DNA from: Caldilineaceae bacterium SB0661_bin_34
GTDB taxonomy: Bacteria > Chloroflexota > Anaerolineae > Caldilineales > Caldilineaceae
Length of the DNA stretch: 64,000 nucleotides
Direction: 5' to 3'
Assembly (NCBI GenBank): GCA_009841145.1
Contig: VXMJ01000071.1
Location: forward strand, 1-64,000
Positions 55,065 through 63,790 of this stretch are shown one piece after another. The notes under the pieces were generated by a model, which saw only the letters and a program-made list of their open reading frames with translations, was not told the origin of the DNA and did not search any database. Position 1 is the stretch's first letter, and each line of letters starts with the position of its first letter. Made by a program: the position numbers and the translations under genes.

Positions 55065-55083
55065 AGTCCCGGGATCGGAAGGT

Positions 55084-58000
55084 TCACACTCGGTTGACAT
55101 CCTGATTCGGCTCGACCCACAGCTTGACGCCCAATGCCTCCAGTTGAACGGGCAGGTTCCCGTTCTCCGGGTCCAGTTGCATGGGTTCGGGGTACCTGAA
55201 TCCTGTTGACAACCCGTTCACACTGACGATCAGATCCACTGTCCAGCGGTCCGGCCCTTGGGCCGCGTTCAACGTATCGTTGAGTTTTCGCACCGCGGCC
55301 ACCTGTGCGTCCGCGGGCTTTCCCTCGTCCAGCCGTAGATGAAGGGCCACGCGGCCGGCCTCCGCCTGCATGTCTGCAGGGACGTCGGCCTGATCGTGGC
55401 GGTCCAACTCGGTCGGAGGCGCGGTGGCAGTGCTTTCGCGTGCAGTCGGCTCCGACGCCAACAGAACTTCGTCCGATTCGACGATCTCTTGCCGGGGTTC
55501 CGGCAAAGGTACGGCCGGTTTGGATGGTGTTTCGTTAACAACGACCGTCTCGGCCGGCCGCCCCGCCGGTTCGGAAGTGTCCGGCAGTTCGTCGCCCCAC
55601 CCGTCGGGAGCAGGCGACGCGGGTGATCGCCGGTCAGCGGGGCGTTCCTTGGCCTGATAGTCCGTCAGATCCGAGTAGGTCCTCACCTGCTCCAGGTGAA
55701 GCGACTGTTCGTCCCGCGCCTGGTTGTAGCTGAGTTTGCCGTCGCACAGCAACTGGATGCCCTCCACGACGGTGCGGGCGAGTCGGCGCCAGGCATCCGG
55801 AAAGGCGACACATGGCAACTCGCCGTGGGCATCCTCAAGCGTGATGAATGCCATCGCATCGCCCTTCTTGGTCCTGATGGTACGCACCTCTCGGACCAGG
55901 CCAACAATTTTGATGGACCGCGCCTTTTGCCTAACCGTCGTATCTCCCACGGCCTTGGCGGTCGTTACCAGGGTGAAGTGATCCTTGAGACGGTTGTACA
56001 AATCCGTCACAGGGTGCGTGCTGCTCAACGACACACCCAGCAATTCCTTCTCGACACCCAAGTACTCAACCATCTCCGCCGGCGACGGTTCCGCCTCGGC
56101 CAGAACCACAGGCGGTGGTCTGACCGCCTCTTCATCGTCTCCAAACAGGCTGTTCTGCCCCTCCAAACCGGCGCTGTGGGCTACTTTTGACCGCGTCATC
56201 ATGGCGTCCATGGCGTCCATCAGCTGTTTGCGGTTCCCCCAACGATCCAGGACCCCGGCCTGAATCAGGGTCTCGACCGAACGGCGGGAAAATGCGTGGA
56301 GGTCACACACCTCGCAGAATTCGTCCAGACTGGCGAATCCGTCCGGTGGCCTGGGAGCAACAATTTCGCTTGCCACCCCCTCGCTGGAGATCCCCTTGAC
56401 GGCAGCCAGGCCGAAGCGAATGGTGGAACCCTCGGGCACCGGAAAGTCGAAATTCGACTGGACAGAGGTGGGGGAATCTGTGCCATCCCGAAGGTGCGGC
56501 CGCACCTCGATGGTGAATTCATGGCTGCTTTGGTTGATATCCGGCGCCGCCACCTGAATCCCCATCCGCTGGCAGTCGCTGATGATGCGGGTCACCTTAT
56601 CCGGTTTGTTCCGCTCCACGAGCAGCATGGCCAGCATGTATTCCTGGGGATGGTTGGCCTTGAGCCACGCGGTCTGGACCGTGATCTTGGCGTAGTCGGC
56701 AGCGTGGCTCTTGTTGAAACCGTATCCGGCAAACAACTCGATGTCCTGCCAGATTTCGTCTGCGACCTTCTCACCGATGCCATTGGCAGCGCATCCCGTG
56801 ATGAATCCTGCCCGGGACTCGTCGATCTTCTTGCGTTCCTTCTTGCTGATCGCAATCCGCACCAAATCGGCTTCGGCGGCCGTGTAATTCGCCAACTCCT
56901 GAATAATCCGGATAATTTGTTCCTGATAGACAATGATGCCGTAGGTTTCGGCCAGAATCGGTTCCAACTCCGGATGCTTGTACGCCACTGAAACCTCTCC
57001 GTGCATCCGACGGTTGTACAGGTCGATGTAGTCCATCGGGCCGGGCCGATAGAGTGACAGGGCCGCGATGATGTGCACGTACCGGGTCGGCCGCATGGAG
57101 CGCAGCGTGTCCTGGAACCCCTCCGATTCAACCTGGAACACCCCCGCTGTTTCACCGCTGGACAGCAGTTCAAACGCCCGTTCCGTACCTTCCCCCTCAT
57201 AGGGAATGGTGTCGATGTCCCACTCCTCCCCGTGATACTCCTTGATCAGCCGGCAGGCCTCCCGCATCACCGTCAACGTGCTGAGGCCGAGGAAGTCGAC
57301 CTTCAGGAGGCCTATCGATTCCAGGACCGGAAACTCGTACTGTGTCACGTACTCCGAGATGGTGTTGCGACCGCGCTTCAGCGGGGTGTAGTGCCACAGC
57401 TCCTTCTCGGACATGATCACCGCCGCCGCGTGGATGCTCTCGGTGCGCGCCACCCCCTCCAGTTCCGGGGCGACATGCATCAACTCGGCCAGCGGTTCGC
57501 TCTGGGCGGCCGCCGCCACGTCGGGGTCGTGGGCTTCGTGCCGCAGGTCGAGCAGTTCCTTTAGCTTGGCCGCGCCCAACCCGGACGGAATCATCCGGGC
57601 CATGCGATCGACATCCCCCAGGTCAACGCCCAGGACCCGGCCCACATCCCGGACGGCGGCCCGCGACTTCATGCGCCCGAAGGTCACGATCTGGGCCACG
57701 TGATCCTTGCCGTACCGATCGATGGCGTACTGAATCATCTGTTCCCGCTGGTCGTCGGGAAAGTCCAGGTCGAAGTCCGGCATGGTCAGACGACCGGGAT
57801 TGAGAAAACGCTCGAATATCAGGTCGTACTTGAGGGGGTCGACGCTCGTGATCCCAAGCGCACGGGCCACAATCGAACCGGCTCCCGAACCCCGCACGTT
57901 GAACCAGATGTTCTCCGCCTGAGCGTACTGGCAAATATCGGCCACGATCAGGAAGTAGGCCTCCAGCTGCATGTTGAAGATCATGTCCAGCTCGGCCCGC

Positions 58001-59025
58001 AGGCGGTCCTGGGCGGTACTTTCCTCCGGACGGCCTGCATACAGCTTCCGCAAACCCGTAGCGGTCAACTCCTCCAAATAGGATTTGTCCGTCTCGAATC
58101 CCTCCGGCAGCGGGAACCTGGGCATGTGATAGGCATCGTCCTCCGGATTCACGCGGCACATCTCGGCAATCTCGATGGTCCGGTCAAACACGTCGCGGGG
58201 AAGATCCACCTTGTTGCGGAAAGCATCCTCCATCTGGCTGCGGGTCCGGAGGAAATAGCTGTCTCCGGTCATGCGCATCCGCTTGGCATCGCTCCGCCTG
58301 CTGCCCGTCTGAACACAAAGCAGGACATCCTGGTACTTGCCGTCGGACTCGCACGCGTAGTGCACGTCGTTGCTGGCAATCATCTTCAGATCGAATTGTT
58401 TGGCCAGGCGCAACAGGCCCTTGTTGACGACATCCAGTTCCGGGATGTCGTGCCCTTCCAGTTCCAGGAAAAACCGCTCCTTGGTGAAGGTCTCCACATA
58501 CCACGCCGTACGCTCCGCGGCCTCTTCATCGCGCCCGTGGGACAGCAGCCAGGGGATTTCTGCCGACAGGCAGCCGGACGTGCAGATCAGGCCTTCGCTC
58601 AACTCCCGGAGACGGTCGTGATCCACCCTGGGCTTGTGGTAGAAACCCTCCAAATGGGCCTCGGTGCACAGTTTGAGCAGGTTGCGGTAGCCGGTTTCGT
58701 TCTGGGCCAGCAAGAGCAGGTGGTGGCGCTGGGAATCCAGGGACTTGTCCCGACCGCCCATGGGCCGACCCCACTTGGTCAGGTAGGCCTCGATGCCCAA
58801 CACCGGGTGGATGCCGTGCCCCCGACAGGTCCGGTGGAAGTCGATGGCGCCATGCATGACGCCGTGGTCGGTCAGCGCCAAGGACGGCTGTCCCAATTCG
58901 GCTGCGCGTCCCACCAGCCGATCCAGGCTGTTCAGGCCGTCCAGGAGGGAATATTCGGAGTGGGTGTGAAGGTGGACGAAGGAATCAGACACGGAACACG
59001 GCTCCGATTGAAAGTTGAACAACAT
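55084..59025 (-). CDS. dnaE: DNA polymerase III alpha subunit
   Basis: At 1313 residues it is longer than the roughly 1160 of E. coli. It has a PHP domain (FVHLHTHSEYSLLDGL, 16-31; LTDHGVMHGA), the polymerase palm with catalytic PDFDLDF (416-422; D417, D419, D421), a helix-hairpin-helix region, and an OB fold (IRTKKGDAMAFITLEDAHGE). A Pro/Ser/Glu-rich linker then leads to a small C-terminal domain (about 1225-1305), probably for tau or clamp contact. PHP-domain residues are well kept, so it may hold its own 3'-5' nuclease. ATG 59025 touches the stop of the alcohol dehydrogenase gene, suggesting coupling. GTG 58992, with an upstream GGAG, would give a more usual N-terminus. Confidence 0.95.
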   Translation of the reverse strand: MLFNFQSEPCSVSDSFVHLHTHSEYSLLDGLNSLDRLVGRAAELGQPSLALTDHGVMHGAIDFHRTCRGHGIHPVLGIEAYLTKWGRPMGGRDKSLDSQRHHLLLLAQNETGYRNLLKLCTEAHLEGFYHKPRVDHDRLRELSEGLICTSGCLSAEIPWLLSHGRDEEAAERTAWYVETFTKERFFLELEGHDIPELDVVNKGLLRLAKQFDLKMIASNDVHYACESDGKYQDVLLCVQTGSRRSDAKRMRMTGDSYFLRTRSQMEDAFRNKVDLPRDVFDRTIEIAEMCRVNPEDDAYHMPRFPLPEGFETDKSYLEELTATGLRKLYAGRPEESTAQDRLRAELDMIFNMQLEAYFLIVADICQYAQAENIWFNVRGSGAGSIVARALGITSVDPLKYDLIFERFLNPGRLTMPDFDLDFPDDQREQMIQYAIDRYGKDHVAQIVTFGRMKSRAAVRDVGRVLGVDLGDVDRMARMIPSGLGAAKLKELLDLRHEAHDPDVAAAAQSEPLAELMHVAPELEGVARTESIHAAAVIMSEKELWHYTPLKRGRNTISEYVTQYEFPVLESIGLLKVDFLGLSTLTVMREACRLIKEYHGEEWDIDTIPYEGEGTERAFELLSSGETAGVFQVESEGFQDTLRSMRPTRYVHIIAALSLYRPGPMDYIDLYNRRMHGEVSVAYKHPELEPILAETYGIIVYQEQIIRIIQELANYTAAEADLVRIAISKKERKKIDESRAGFITGCAANGIGEKVADEIWQDIELFAGYGFNKSHAADYAKITVQTAWLKANHPQEYMLAMLLVERNKPDKVTRIISDCQRMGIQVAAPDINQSSHEFTIEVRPHLRDGTDSPTSVQSNFDFPVPEGSTIRFGLAAVKGISSEGVASEIVAPRPPDGFASLDEFCEVCDLHAFSRRSVETLIQAGVLDRWGNRKQLMDAMDAMMTRSKVAHSAGLEGQNSLFGDDEEAVRPPPVVLAEAEPSPAEMVEYLGVEKELLGVSLSSTHPVTDLYNRLKDHFTLVTTAKAVGDTTVRQKARSIKIVGLVREVRTIRTKKGDAMAFITLEDAHGELPCVAFPDAWRRLARTVVEGIQLLCDGKLSYNQARDEQSLHLEQVRTYSDLTDYQAKERPADRRSPASPAPDGWGDELPDTSEPAGRPAETVVVNETPSKPAVPLPEPRQEIVESDEVLLASEPTARESTATAPPTELDRHDQADVPADMQAEAGRVALHLRLDEGKPADAQVAAVRKLNDTLNAAQGPDRWTVDLIVSVNGLSTGFRYPEPMQLDPENGNLPVQLEALGVKLWVEPNQDVNRV

Positions 59026-60090
59026 CTAATGAGGAGATGACGGAGCGGCGTCGGACGCCTCGTCGAAGACCACGATGGTTTTGGTGCCCCGCCCGGTGCG
59101 GACCCGGTCCACTGCCGTCACGATGTCGTCAAGCCGGCAATGATGCGAGACAATCGAATTGACGGGATCCGGATCCTCCTGCAGCCGGGTCCAGGCTTCC
59201 CGGAAGTCCTGCACGGACGACGCGAAGGTTCCGGTCAAGGTTATTTCCCCGTAGTGCAGCCAACGGGGATCCACCGTCATCATATCGCCGCGCGGAGTGC
59301 CTCCGAAGACGTTGAGGATACCGCCCGGACGCACATAATCGAAGGACTGGCAGACCGCGTCCACGAAACCCACGGCGGCAATCACGATGTCGGCTCCAAG
59401 GCCTTCGGTTGCCTCCAGCACGCCTTCCCGGATCGAGTCGCGTTCGGGATTGAGGGCCGCCTGTGCCCCCAGCCGCCGAGCATGTTCCAAACGTTCCGCA
59501 TTCATGTCCACAGCCACAACCTCGGCTCCCAGTCGCCGGCTGGCGTATACGTGCAGCAGGCCCATCGGCCCGCAGCCCACCACCACCACGGAACTGCCCT
59601 CTCCCGTACTGCATTGGCGTGCGGCCGCCAAGACGCAGGACAAGGGCTCGATCAGGGTGGCCGTGGCATACGGAGTGTCTCCGATGTCCACCAAGCCGCC
59701 CAGGGACAGCACTTCGGAAGGCACGGCCAGATATTCGGCGAAAGCTCCGTCGGCACCGCGGCCCAGGCCGTACTCGCGGAGGCAAAGGCTGTGGCGTCCG
59801 GCCATGCAGTAGAAGCATCCGCCACAGGCCGCGATGGGGTACACCGCCACTCGTTGGCCCACCTGCCAGTCATCCACGTCGGTTCCGGTCTCGACAATCA
59901 GACCGGCAACTTCATGGCCTAGGATTGCCGGAACGGTTCGGGGCGGACTCAGGCCGGCCAAGGTCTTGACATCCGTGCTGCAAACCCCGGCGGCACCCAC
60001 CCGCACCAACACCTGCGCGGGCTCAATCTCCGGCATCGGCACCTCGTCGATGCGGATGTCGTTCAGGCCGTGCACCACTGCCGCCTTCAT
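59026..60090 (-). CDS. Zinc-dependent medium-chain alcohol/sorbitol dehydrogenase
   Basis: The 354-residue MDR enzyme has catalytic zinc ligands in AGVCSTDVKTL (Cys) and LGHEVAG (His-Glu), the structural zinc loop with four Cys (CGGCFYCMAGRHSLC), and the NAD site VVVVGCGPMGLLHV. It resembles sorbitol/threonine dehydrogenases. Its ATG overlaps the TrpF-like stop (ATGA) and its stop abuts the DnaE start, so it is in the middle of a compact operon. The substrate is unknown. Confidence 0.88.
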   Translation of the reverse strand: MKAAVVHGLNDIRIDEVPMPEIEPAQVLVRVGAAGVCSTDVKTLAGLSPPRTVPAILGHEVAGLIVETGTDVDDWQVGQRVAVYPIAACGGCFYCMAGRHSLCLREYGLGRGADGAFAEYLAVPSEVLSLGGLVDIGDTPYATATLIEPLSCVLAAARQCSTGEGSSVVVVGCGPMGLLHVYASRRLGAEVVAVDMNAERLEHARRLGAQAALNPERDSIREGVLEATEGLGADIVIAAVGFVDAVCQSFDYVRPGGILNVFGGTPRGDMMTVDPRWLHYGEITLTGTFASSVQDFREAWTRLQEDPDPVNSIVSHHCRLDDIVTAVDRVRTGRGTKTIVVFDEASDAAPSSPH

Positions 60091-60773
60091 CCCACCGCCT
60101 CCCCGTTGGGTTCCAAGGCATGCCAGGCCGCCAGCAGTTCGGCCAGACGCTTCGGATCGCGGCGGCCCACCTGTCGCTCAACCCCACTGCACAGGTCAAC
60201 GCCGTCCGGTCCGGTCTGCCGGACAGCTTCATGCAGGTTTCCGGCATGGATGCCTCCGGCAAGCATTATGGGGACCTCCCGAATCCCGGCCATCCAGTCG
60301 GCCATACGACCCCAGTCCCCGACGCGGCCGGTCCCGCCAAATCGCACCCCGTCCTCCCCTGCCACCTGGGAATCGAGCACCAGCCTGTCCGCTCCGGCCC
60401 TCACATAAGCCGCGGGTGATGCCTGGACCGCCACAGCAGGCAGGTGCACCGCCTTCCAGACTTCACAATCGACGGTTGCCCTCACCCGGGCAACCTCCGC
60501 CGGCGATTCGGCACATTGCAGCTGAATGGCAAACGGCCGCACATGTTCGACGACCATTGCCACAAGACCGGGTGACGGTTCGCAGAGGAGGACCACCACA
60601 TCCCGATCCGTTGCCGTGCGGATGGCGGCCGCCTGTTCGACACTCAGCGAGCGTGGCGAAAAATCAGCTTCCACCACGATGCCGCACCACCGGACGGCGG
60701 TGCCGTTCAGCAGGGCGGCGTCCGCGGGGCTGGTCGTGCCGCAGACCTTGAGTTCAAGGGGGCGCCCGGTCAC
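60087..60773 (-). CDS. Divergent phosphoribosylanthranilate isomerase (TrpF)-like protein
   Basis: The 228-residue TIM barrel starts at a GTG that overlaps the upstream gene's stop (GTGA). It keeps the TrpF catalytic Cys (KVCGTT, C11) and Asp (LVLDSQ, D134), FSPRS with R41, the phosphate-binding GGTG (147-150) and the C-terminal LAGGI...GVDLCSGVE segment. But the usual QLHG motif reads QLQC (84-87), and the middle of the protein is divergent. TrpF isomerises N-(5-phosphoribosyl)-anthranilate. No other trp genes are present, and its partner here is a beta-RFAP-synthase-like gene, so it may act on another phosphoribosyl-aminobenzoate. Confidence 0.75.
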   Translation of the reverse strand: MTGRPLELKVCGTTSPADAALLNGTAVRWCGIVVEADFSPRSLSVEQAAAIRTATDRDVVVLLCEPSPGLVAMVVEHVRPFAIQLQCAESPAEVARVRATVDCEVWKAVHLPAVAVQASPAAYVRAGADRLVLDSQVAGEDGVRFGGTGRVGDWGRMADWMAGIREVPIMLAGGIHAGNLHEAVRQTGPDGVDLCSGVERQVGRRDPKRLAELLAAWHALEPNGEAVG

Positions 60774-61762
60774 AGCAGAACCCGGCAACCGTGATTGTCC
60801 GCCCTGGTAATGAAGGCCGGCTTCCCTCCCAGGGCCGTCAGCCAAGGATCCAAGTCGTTCTTGAGAGGCGCCAGGTCCCGGCCAAAACTGAACACAACAG
60901 GCCCCCAACTGCTCATGCCGACCCCCCGGGCATCCAAATCACGCAGCCGGTCCATGCATTCCTGGACGACAGGCAGCTGCGTCCGGACTTCCGCCACCTT
61001 GAACCCCAGCCCTTGATAGGCCTCGAGTCCGTCACAGAACTCGTCCAGATCCTCCTCCAACACGGCAGGGGCGATCCGAGTCAGAAGCAGGCGGCACATC
61101 ACGTCCACTTCATGGTCGGGTACGGGGCACACCTGATGGAACAATGCCAGTTCCTGCTTGCCACTTATGTCAAGTCCGGGTGGCTGGGCAATGAGAATTT
61201 CCCAGGTTGCGGGAAACGGCTCCTGCATCAGCACCGGAGGCGGCGGGGCCGCCGCGGCGCCGGAGGGCTCAAACTCCTGCTTGGACCGCGGGCCGCGCCT
61301 GAATCGATGCCCACCGTCCAACACGAAACCGCCGCCGTCCATGACTGCGGTGCCAATGCCGGACGTGCCGCCCCGCCCCATGCGGAGGGCCAGATCCGCG
61401 GCGGATACGGCGTGTCCTGCCAATAGGCAGAGAGCCCGGGCGGCACCCACCAGCAGCTGCGTTGAACTGCCGAAACCCGAGTGGGCGCCCGGTCGCGCGA
61501 GCACTTCAACCTTGGCTCCCGGAAGCCCGAAGTCCTTCCGCACTGCAGCCAAACCGGCCTCCATCCGCTCCCTGAGTCGGTCGTCCAAGTTGCCGGGACA
61601 CACATCCAGCTCGTCCGACCATGCGACTTTGATGACGGAAGCCGGTTCCTGGATGGCCAATCCAATACCACCGTCCACGCGGCCATGCGATCCGTTCATG
61701 TCCAGCAAACCGAAGTGAAGGCGAGCCGGCAGGCGGCAGGTCAATGCGCGGATGTCCGACAT
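60770..61762 (-). CDS. Beta-ribofuranosylaminobenzene 5'-phosphate synthase-like GHMP protein
   Basis: The 330-residue protein has the family start LPARLHFGLLDMNGSHGRVD (residues 11-30) followed by GGIGLAI, the GHMP loop HSGFGSSTQLLVG (94-106) and the C-terminal GVGMSSWGPVVFSF. Beta-RFAP synthase (MptG) joins 4-hydroxybenzoate or 4-aminobenzoate with PRPP in methanopterin synthesis in archaea and methylotrophs. An Ala/Pro-rich insertion at about 172-182 is unusual. It is the first gene of the unit, and its stop overlaps the TrpF-like start. No other methanopterin genes are in the window, so the product is open. Confidence 0.78.
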   Translation of the reverse strand: MSDIRALTCRLPARLHFGLLDMNGSHGRVDGGIGLAIQEPASVIKVAWSDELDVCPGNLDDRLRERMEAGLAAVRKDFGLPGAKVEVLARPGAHSGFGSSTQLLVGAARALCLLAGHAVSAADLALRMGRGGTSGIGTAVMDGGGFVLDGGHRFRRGPRSKQEFEPSGAAAAPPPPVLMQEPFPATWEILIAQPPGLDISGKQELALFHQVCPVPDHEVDVMCRLLLTRIAPAVLEEDLDEFCDGLEAYQGLGFKVAEVRTQLPVVQECMDRLRDLDARGVGMSSWGPVVFSFGRDLAPLKNDLDPWLTALGGKPAFITRADNHGCRVLL

Positions 61763-61904
61763 GCTCGCGGAAAGCCAGGAATCAGGGGATGGGAACGCCC
61801 ATTATACTTTCGCAGCCCCGCTTCACCCTGTGCCACAAGGACAGCCGACAACGGGTCGTGGGCGGAAACCGGGCCACCGACAGCCACCTATGTGCCAACC
61901 CGTG

Positions 61905-62447
61905 ATGAGCGTTTCAGATCCGAAATCCGCCCCCCAATCAATGGACCTGACAGAGGTTGGACAACAAGTGTCGGCAGCTCTGGTTCATGTCACCGAACAA
62001 CTGGATATCGAACTCGCCAGCGTGACCATCGTCAAGGTGGAACACAAGCTGTGGCCGGACGCCAGCCTTGGCATCCCCGAGCCGGGCGGCGCATATGTCC
62101 AGGTATTGACCCCCGGCTGCATCATGCAGATGCAGGCTGGCGACCGGACCCTTACGGTGCACACCGGCCCCGGGCCGACCGTCAAGCTGCAGGGGATCCC
62201 CACCGCGACGGAGTTCAACGAGGATGTGCCCGTTGTGGCATCCGCCATGCTGAACCTGGCAACCATGGAGGGCCTGCGGTTCTCGGATGTCCAGCTGGTT
62301 GGTGTGCAAACCGAACACAACCCGGCCATGGACTGCATCCGTCTAACCGTCACACTTGAGGCGGCAGGTCGTCGGTATGTATGGACAGGTCCCGAAACCG
62401 GACCACTGGAACTGTTGGGCCAACCAGCGGGACCAAAAGATGACTGA
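61905..62447 (+). CDS. Protein with a WPDASLG-motif domain of unknown function
   Basis: The roughly 180-residue protein contains LWPDASLGIPEPGGAYVQV (about residues 47-65), a pattern repeated in many uncharacterised Chloroflexota and cyanobacterial proteins (WPDxSLGxPxPGxxYxQ), followed by MQAGDRTLTVHTG. A second beta-rich part (about 100-170) ends LEAAGRRYVWTGPE. No signal peptide is visible, unlike many relatives that are lipoproteins. The start is uncertain: ATG 61890, 61905 or 61941 are all possible and none has a good ribosome site. It is divergent from the beta-RFAP-synthase-like gene and convergent with tdk, 11 bases away. Confidence 0.6.
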   Translation: MSVSDPKSAPQSMDLTEVGQQVSAALVHVTEQLDIELASVTIVKVEHKLWPDASLGIPEPGGAYVQVLTPGCIMQMQAGDRTLTVHTGPGPTVKLQGIPTATEFNEDVPVVASAMLNLATMEGLRFSDVQLVGVQTEHNPAMDCIRLTVTLEAAGRRYVWTGPETGPLELLGQPAGPKDD

Positions 62448-62458
62448 CCGCGTGGGTT

Positions 62459-63049
62459 TCAGGGCCGCCTAATGATCTTTCCGGGAACACTGTGACAGTG
62501 TGAACACCGGGCCTCGTAGGATTCCTTGCCGCCAATCAGGATCAGCGGCGAGTCGATGCGGGCCGGCTGCCCGTTGATAAGGCGCTGGGTCCGCGAAGCC
62601 CGACGTTTGCACACGATGCAGATCGCGTGCATCTTGGTGACGTCGGCGGCCACCGCCATCAGACGCGGCATGGGGCGGAACGGGTTGCCTCGGTAGTCCT
62701 GGTCAAGGCCGGCGGCCACCACGCGCTTGCCCCAGTGCGCCAGATAGATGCACACATCGACTAGGCGATCGTCAAAGAAATGGGCCTCGTCGACACCCAC
62801 GACGTTGGATCCGGGTTCCACCTTGGCCAGCAAGTCCAAGGCGTCATCGGCGTTGGTTGCACCTTGACTGGGGGTGCCGTCATGCGTGACCACGCTGTCC
62901 GAACTGTAGCGATCGTCAATCACGGGCTTGAACAACTGGGTGCGCTGTCCGGCTACCCGGGCCAGGCGCAGGCGCCGCAGCAGTTCCTCGGTCTTACCGC
63001 TGAACATGGAGCCGCAAATGACTTCGATGTCACCCTTGCGCCTTGGCAT
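62459..63049 (-). CDS. tdk: Thymidine kinase, type II
   Basis: The 196-residue protein has the P-loop GSMFSGKT (13-20), the Asp-Glu-Ala-His Walker B VVGVDEAHFFDD, the lasso loop and a four-Cys zinc site (CIVCKRRASRTQRL and CSHCH). It phosphorylates thymidine or deoxyuridine with ATP for nucleotide salvage. Length and all motifs are normal. The start matches the family (MPRRKGDIEVICG). Confidence 0.95.
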   Translation of the reverse strand: MPRRKGDIEVICGSMFSGKTEELLRRLRLARVAGQRTQLFKPVIDDRYSSDSVVTHDGTPSQGATNADDALDLLAKVEPGSNVVGVDEAHFFDDRLVDVCIYLAHWGKRVVAAGLDQDYRGNPFRPMPRLMAVAADVTKMHAICIVCKRRASRTQRLINGQPARIDSPLILIGGKESYEARCSHCHSVPGKIIRRP

Positions 63050-63790
63050 AGCAGATTCCTTGAATCGTCACGCGCCCAATTTGAACATACGTGACAATCG
63101 CACCCGACATCAATCAGGGATCAGGGCGATTGCATCCAAATTGGGTGGGCTGACCGCGCGGGTTGAGGGATGACTTCAAGAGCAGGTTTCGAAACCTGGC
63201 TTGGGGGAATTACCTCATGGACGCCGTGATGCCTCAGCCGCTGGTTGAGATCCTGGAACAATCAGGGATCTGCATGCCGAGCGGACCCACCTACACAACC
63301 TGACGGGACATCCTGATGCTATCGGTTTCCTACGGCACGGACCGGTTCGTGGACATCGTCATCTTCAGCCGGCTCAACAAGGCTTGGCGGTGCAGCTTCC
63401 TAACACTGCCAAACGGGAGCCCCTCGCGCGACACCCGTTGACTCATTCGAAAAAACGCGTTTGTATAGTGTTTGGCAGATTGCAGCGAACGGCTGCAACC
63501 CCTACCTCGACGCAACCAACGCGTGTCCGTAGTCCGGACTCGAGGAGTTCGGCAAACAGGCCGGAGAGTTGCCGAGCCAGACACGGCCACGCCAGTTCTG
63601 AATGGCAACAGCGGTGTCCCGTAAACGGGGAACAACCACAGCTTTATCGAACAGCTTGCTCGGTGGGAGGCGTCAATCTGCCGTCGCCCACCGTACCCAA
63701 GGCCCCTGTTGGCTGCTCCGGGCCGCAATGCCTCAGCGTTGGCAACACCGCCGCGTGACGGCAACCCGGCCGCCCGCAGGTACCTGAGAC
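63050..63790. other. Gap with promoter-like sequence but no clear gene
   Basis: In this 741-base stretch an isolated plus-strand block (63315-63440) reads like decayed coding sequence (DRFVDIVIFSRLNKAW). TTGACT (63438-63443) and TATAGT (63464-63469) form a promoter-like pair, but with a 20-base spacer, longer than ideal. A hairpin TTGCAGC/GCTGCAA follows (63480-63498). No open frame downstream is convincing. Confidence 0.4.

Noticed and set aside
57700-59040. 446-codon plus-strand open frame
   Set aside because: Antisense shadow of dnaE.
63330-63764. 144-codon minus-strand open frame in the last gap
   Set aside because: No domain or start signal, irregular composition, and it runs through the hairpin and promoter-like sequence.
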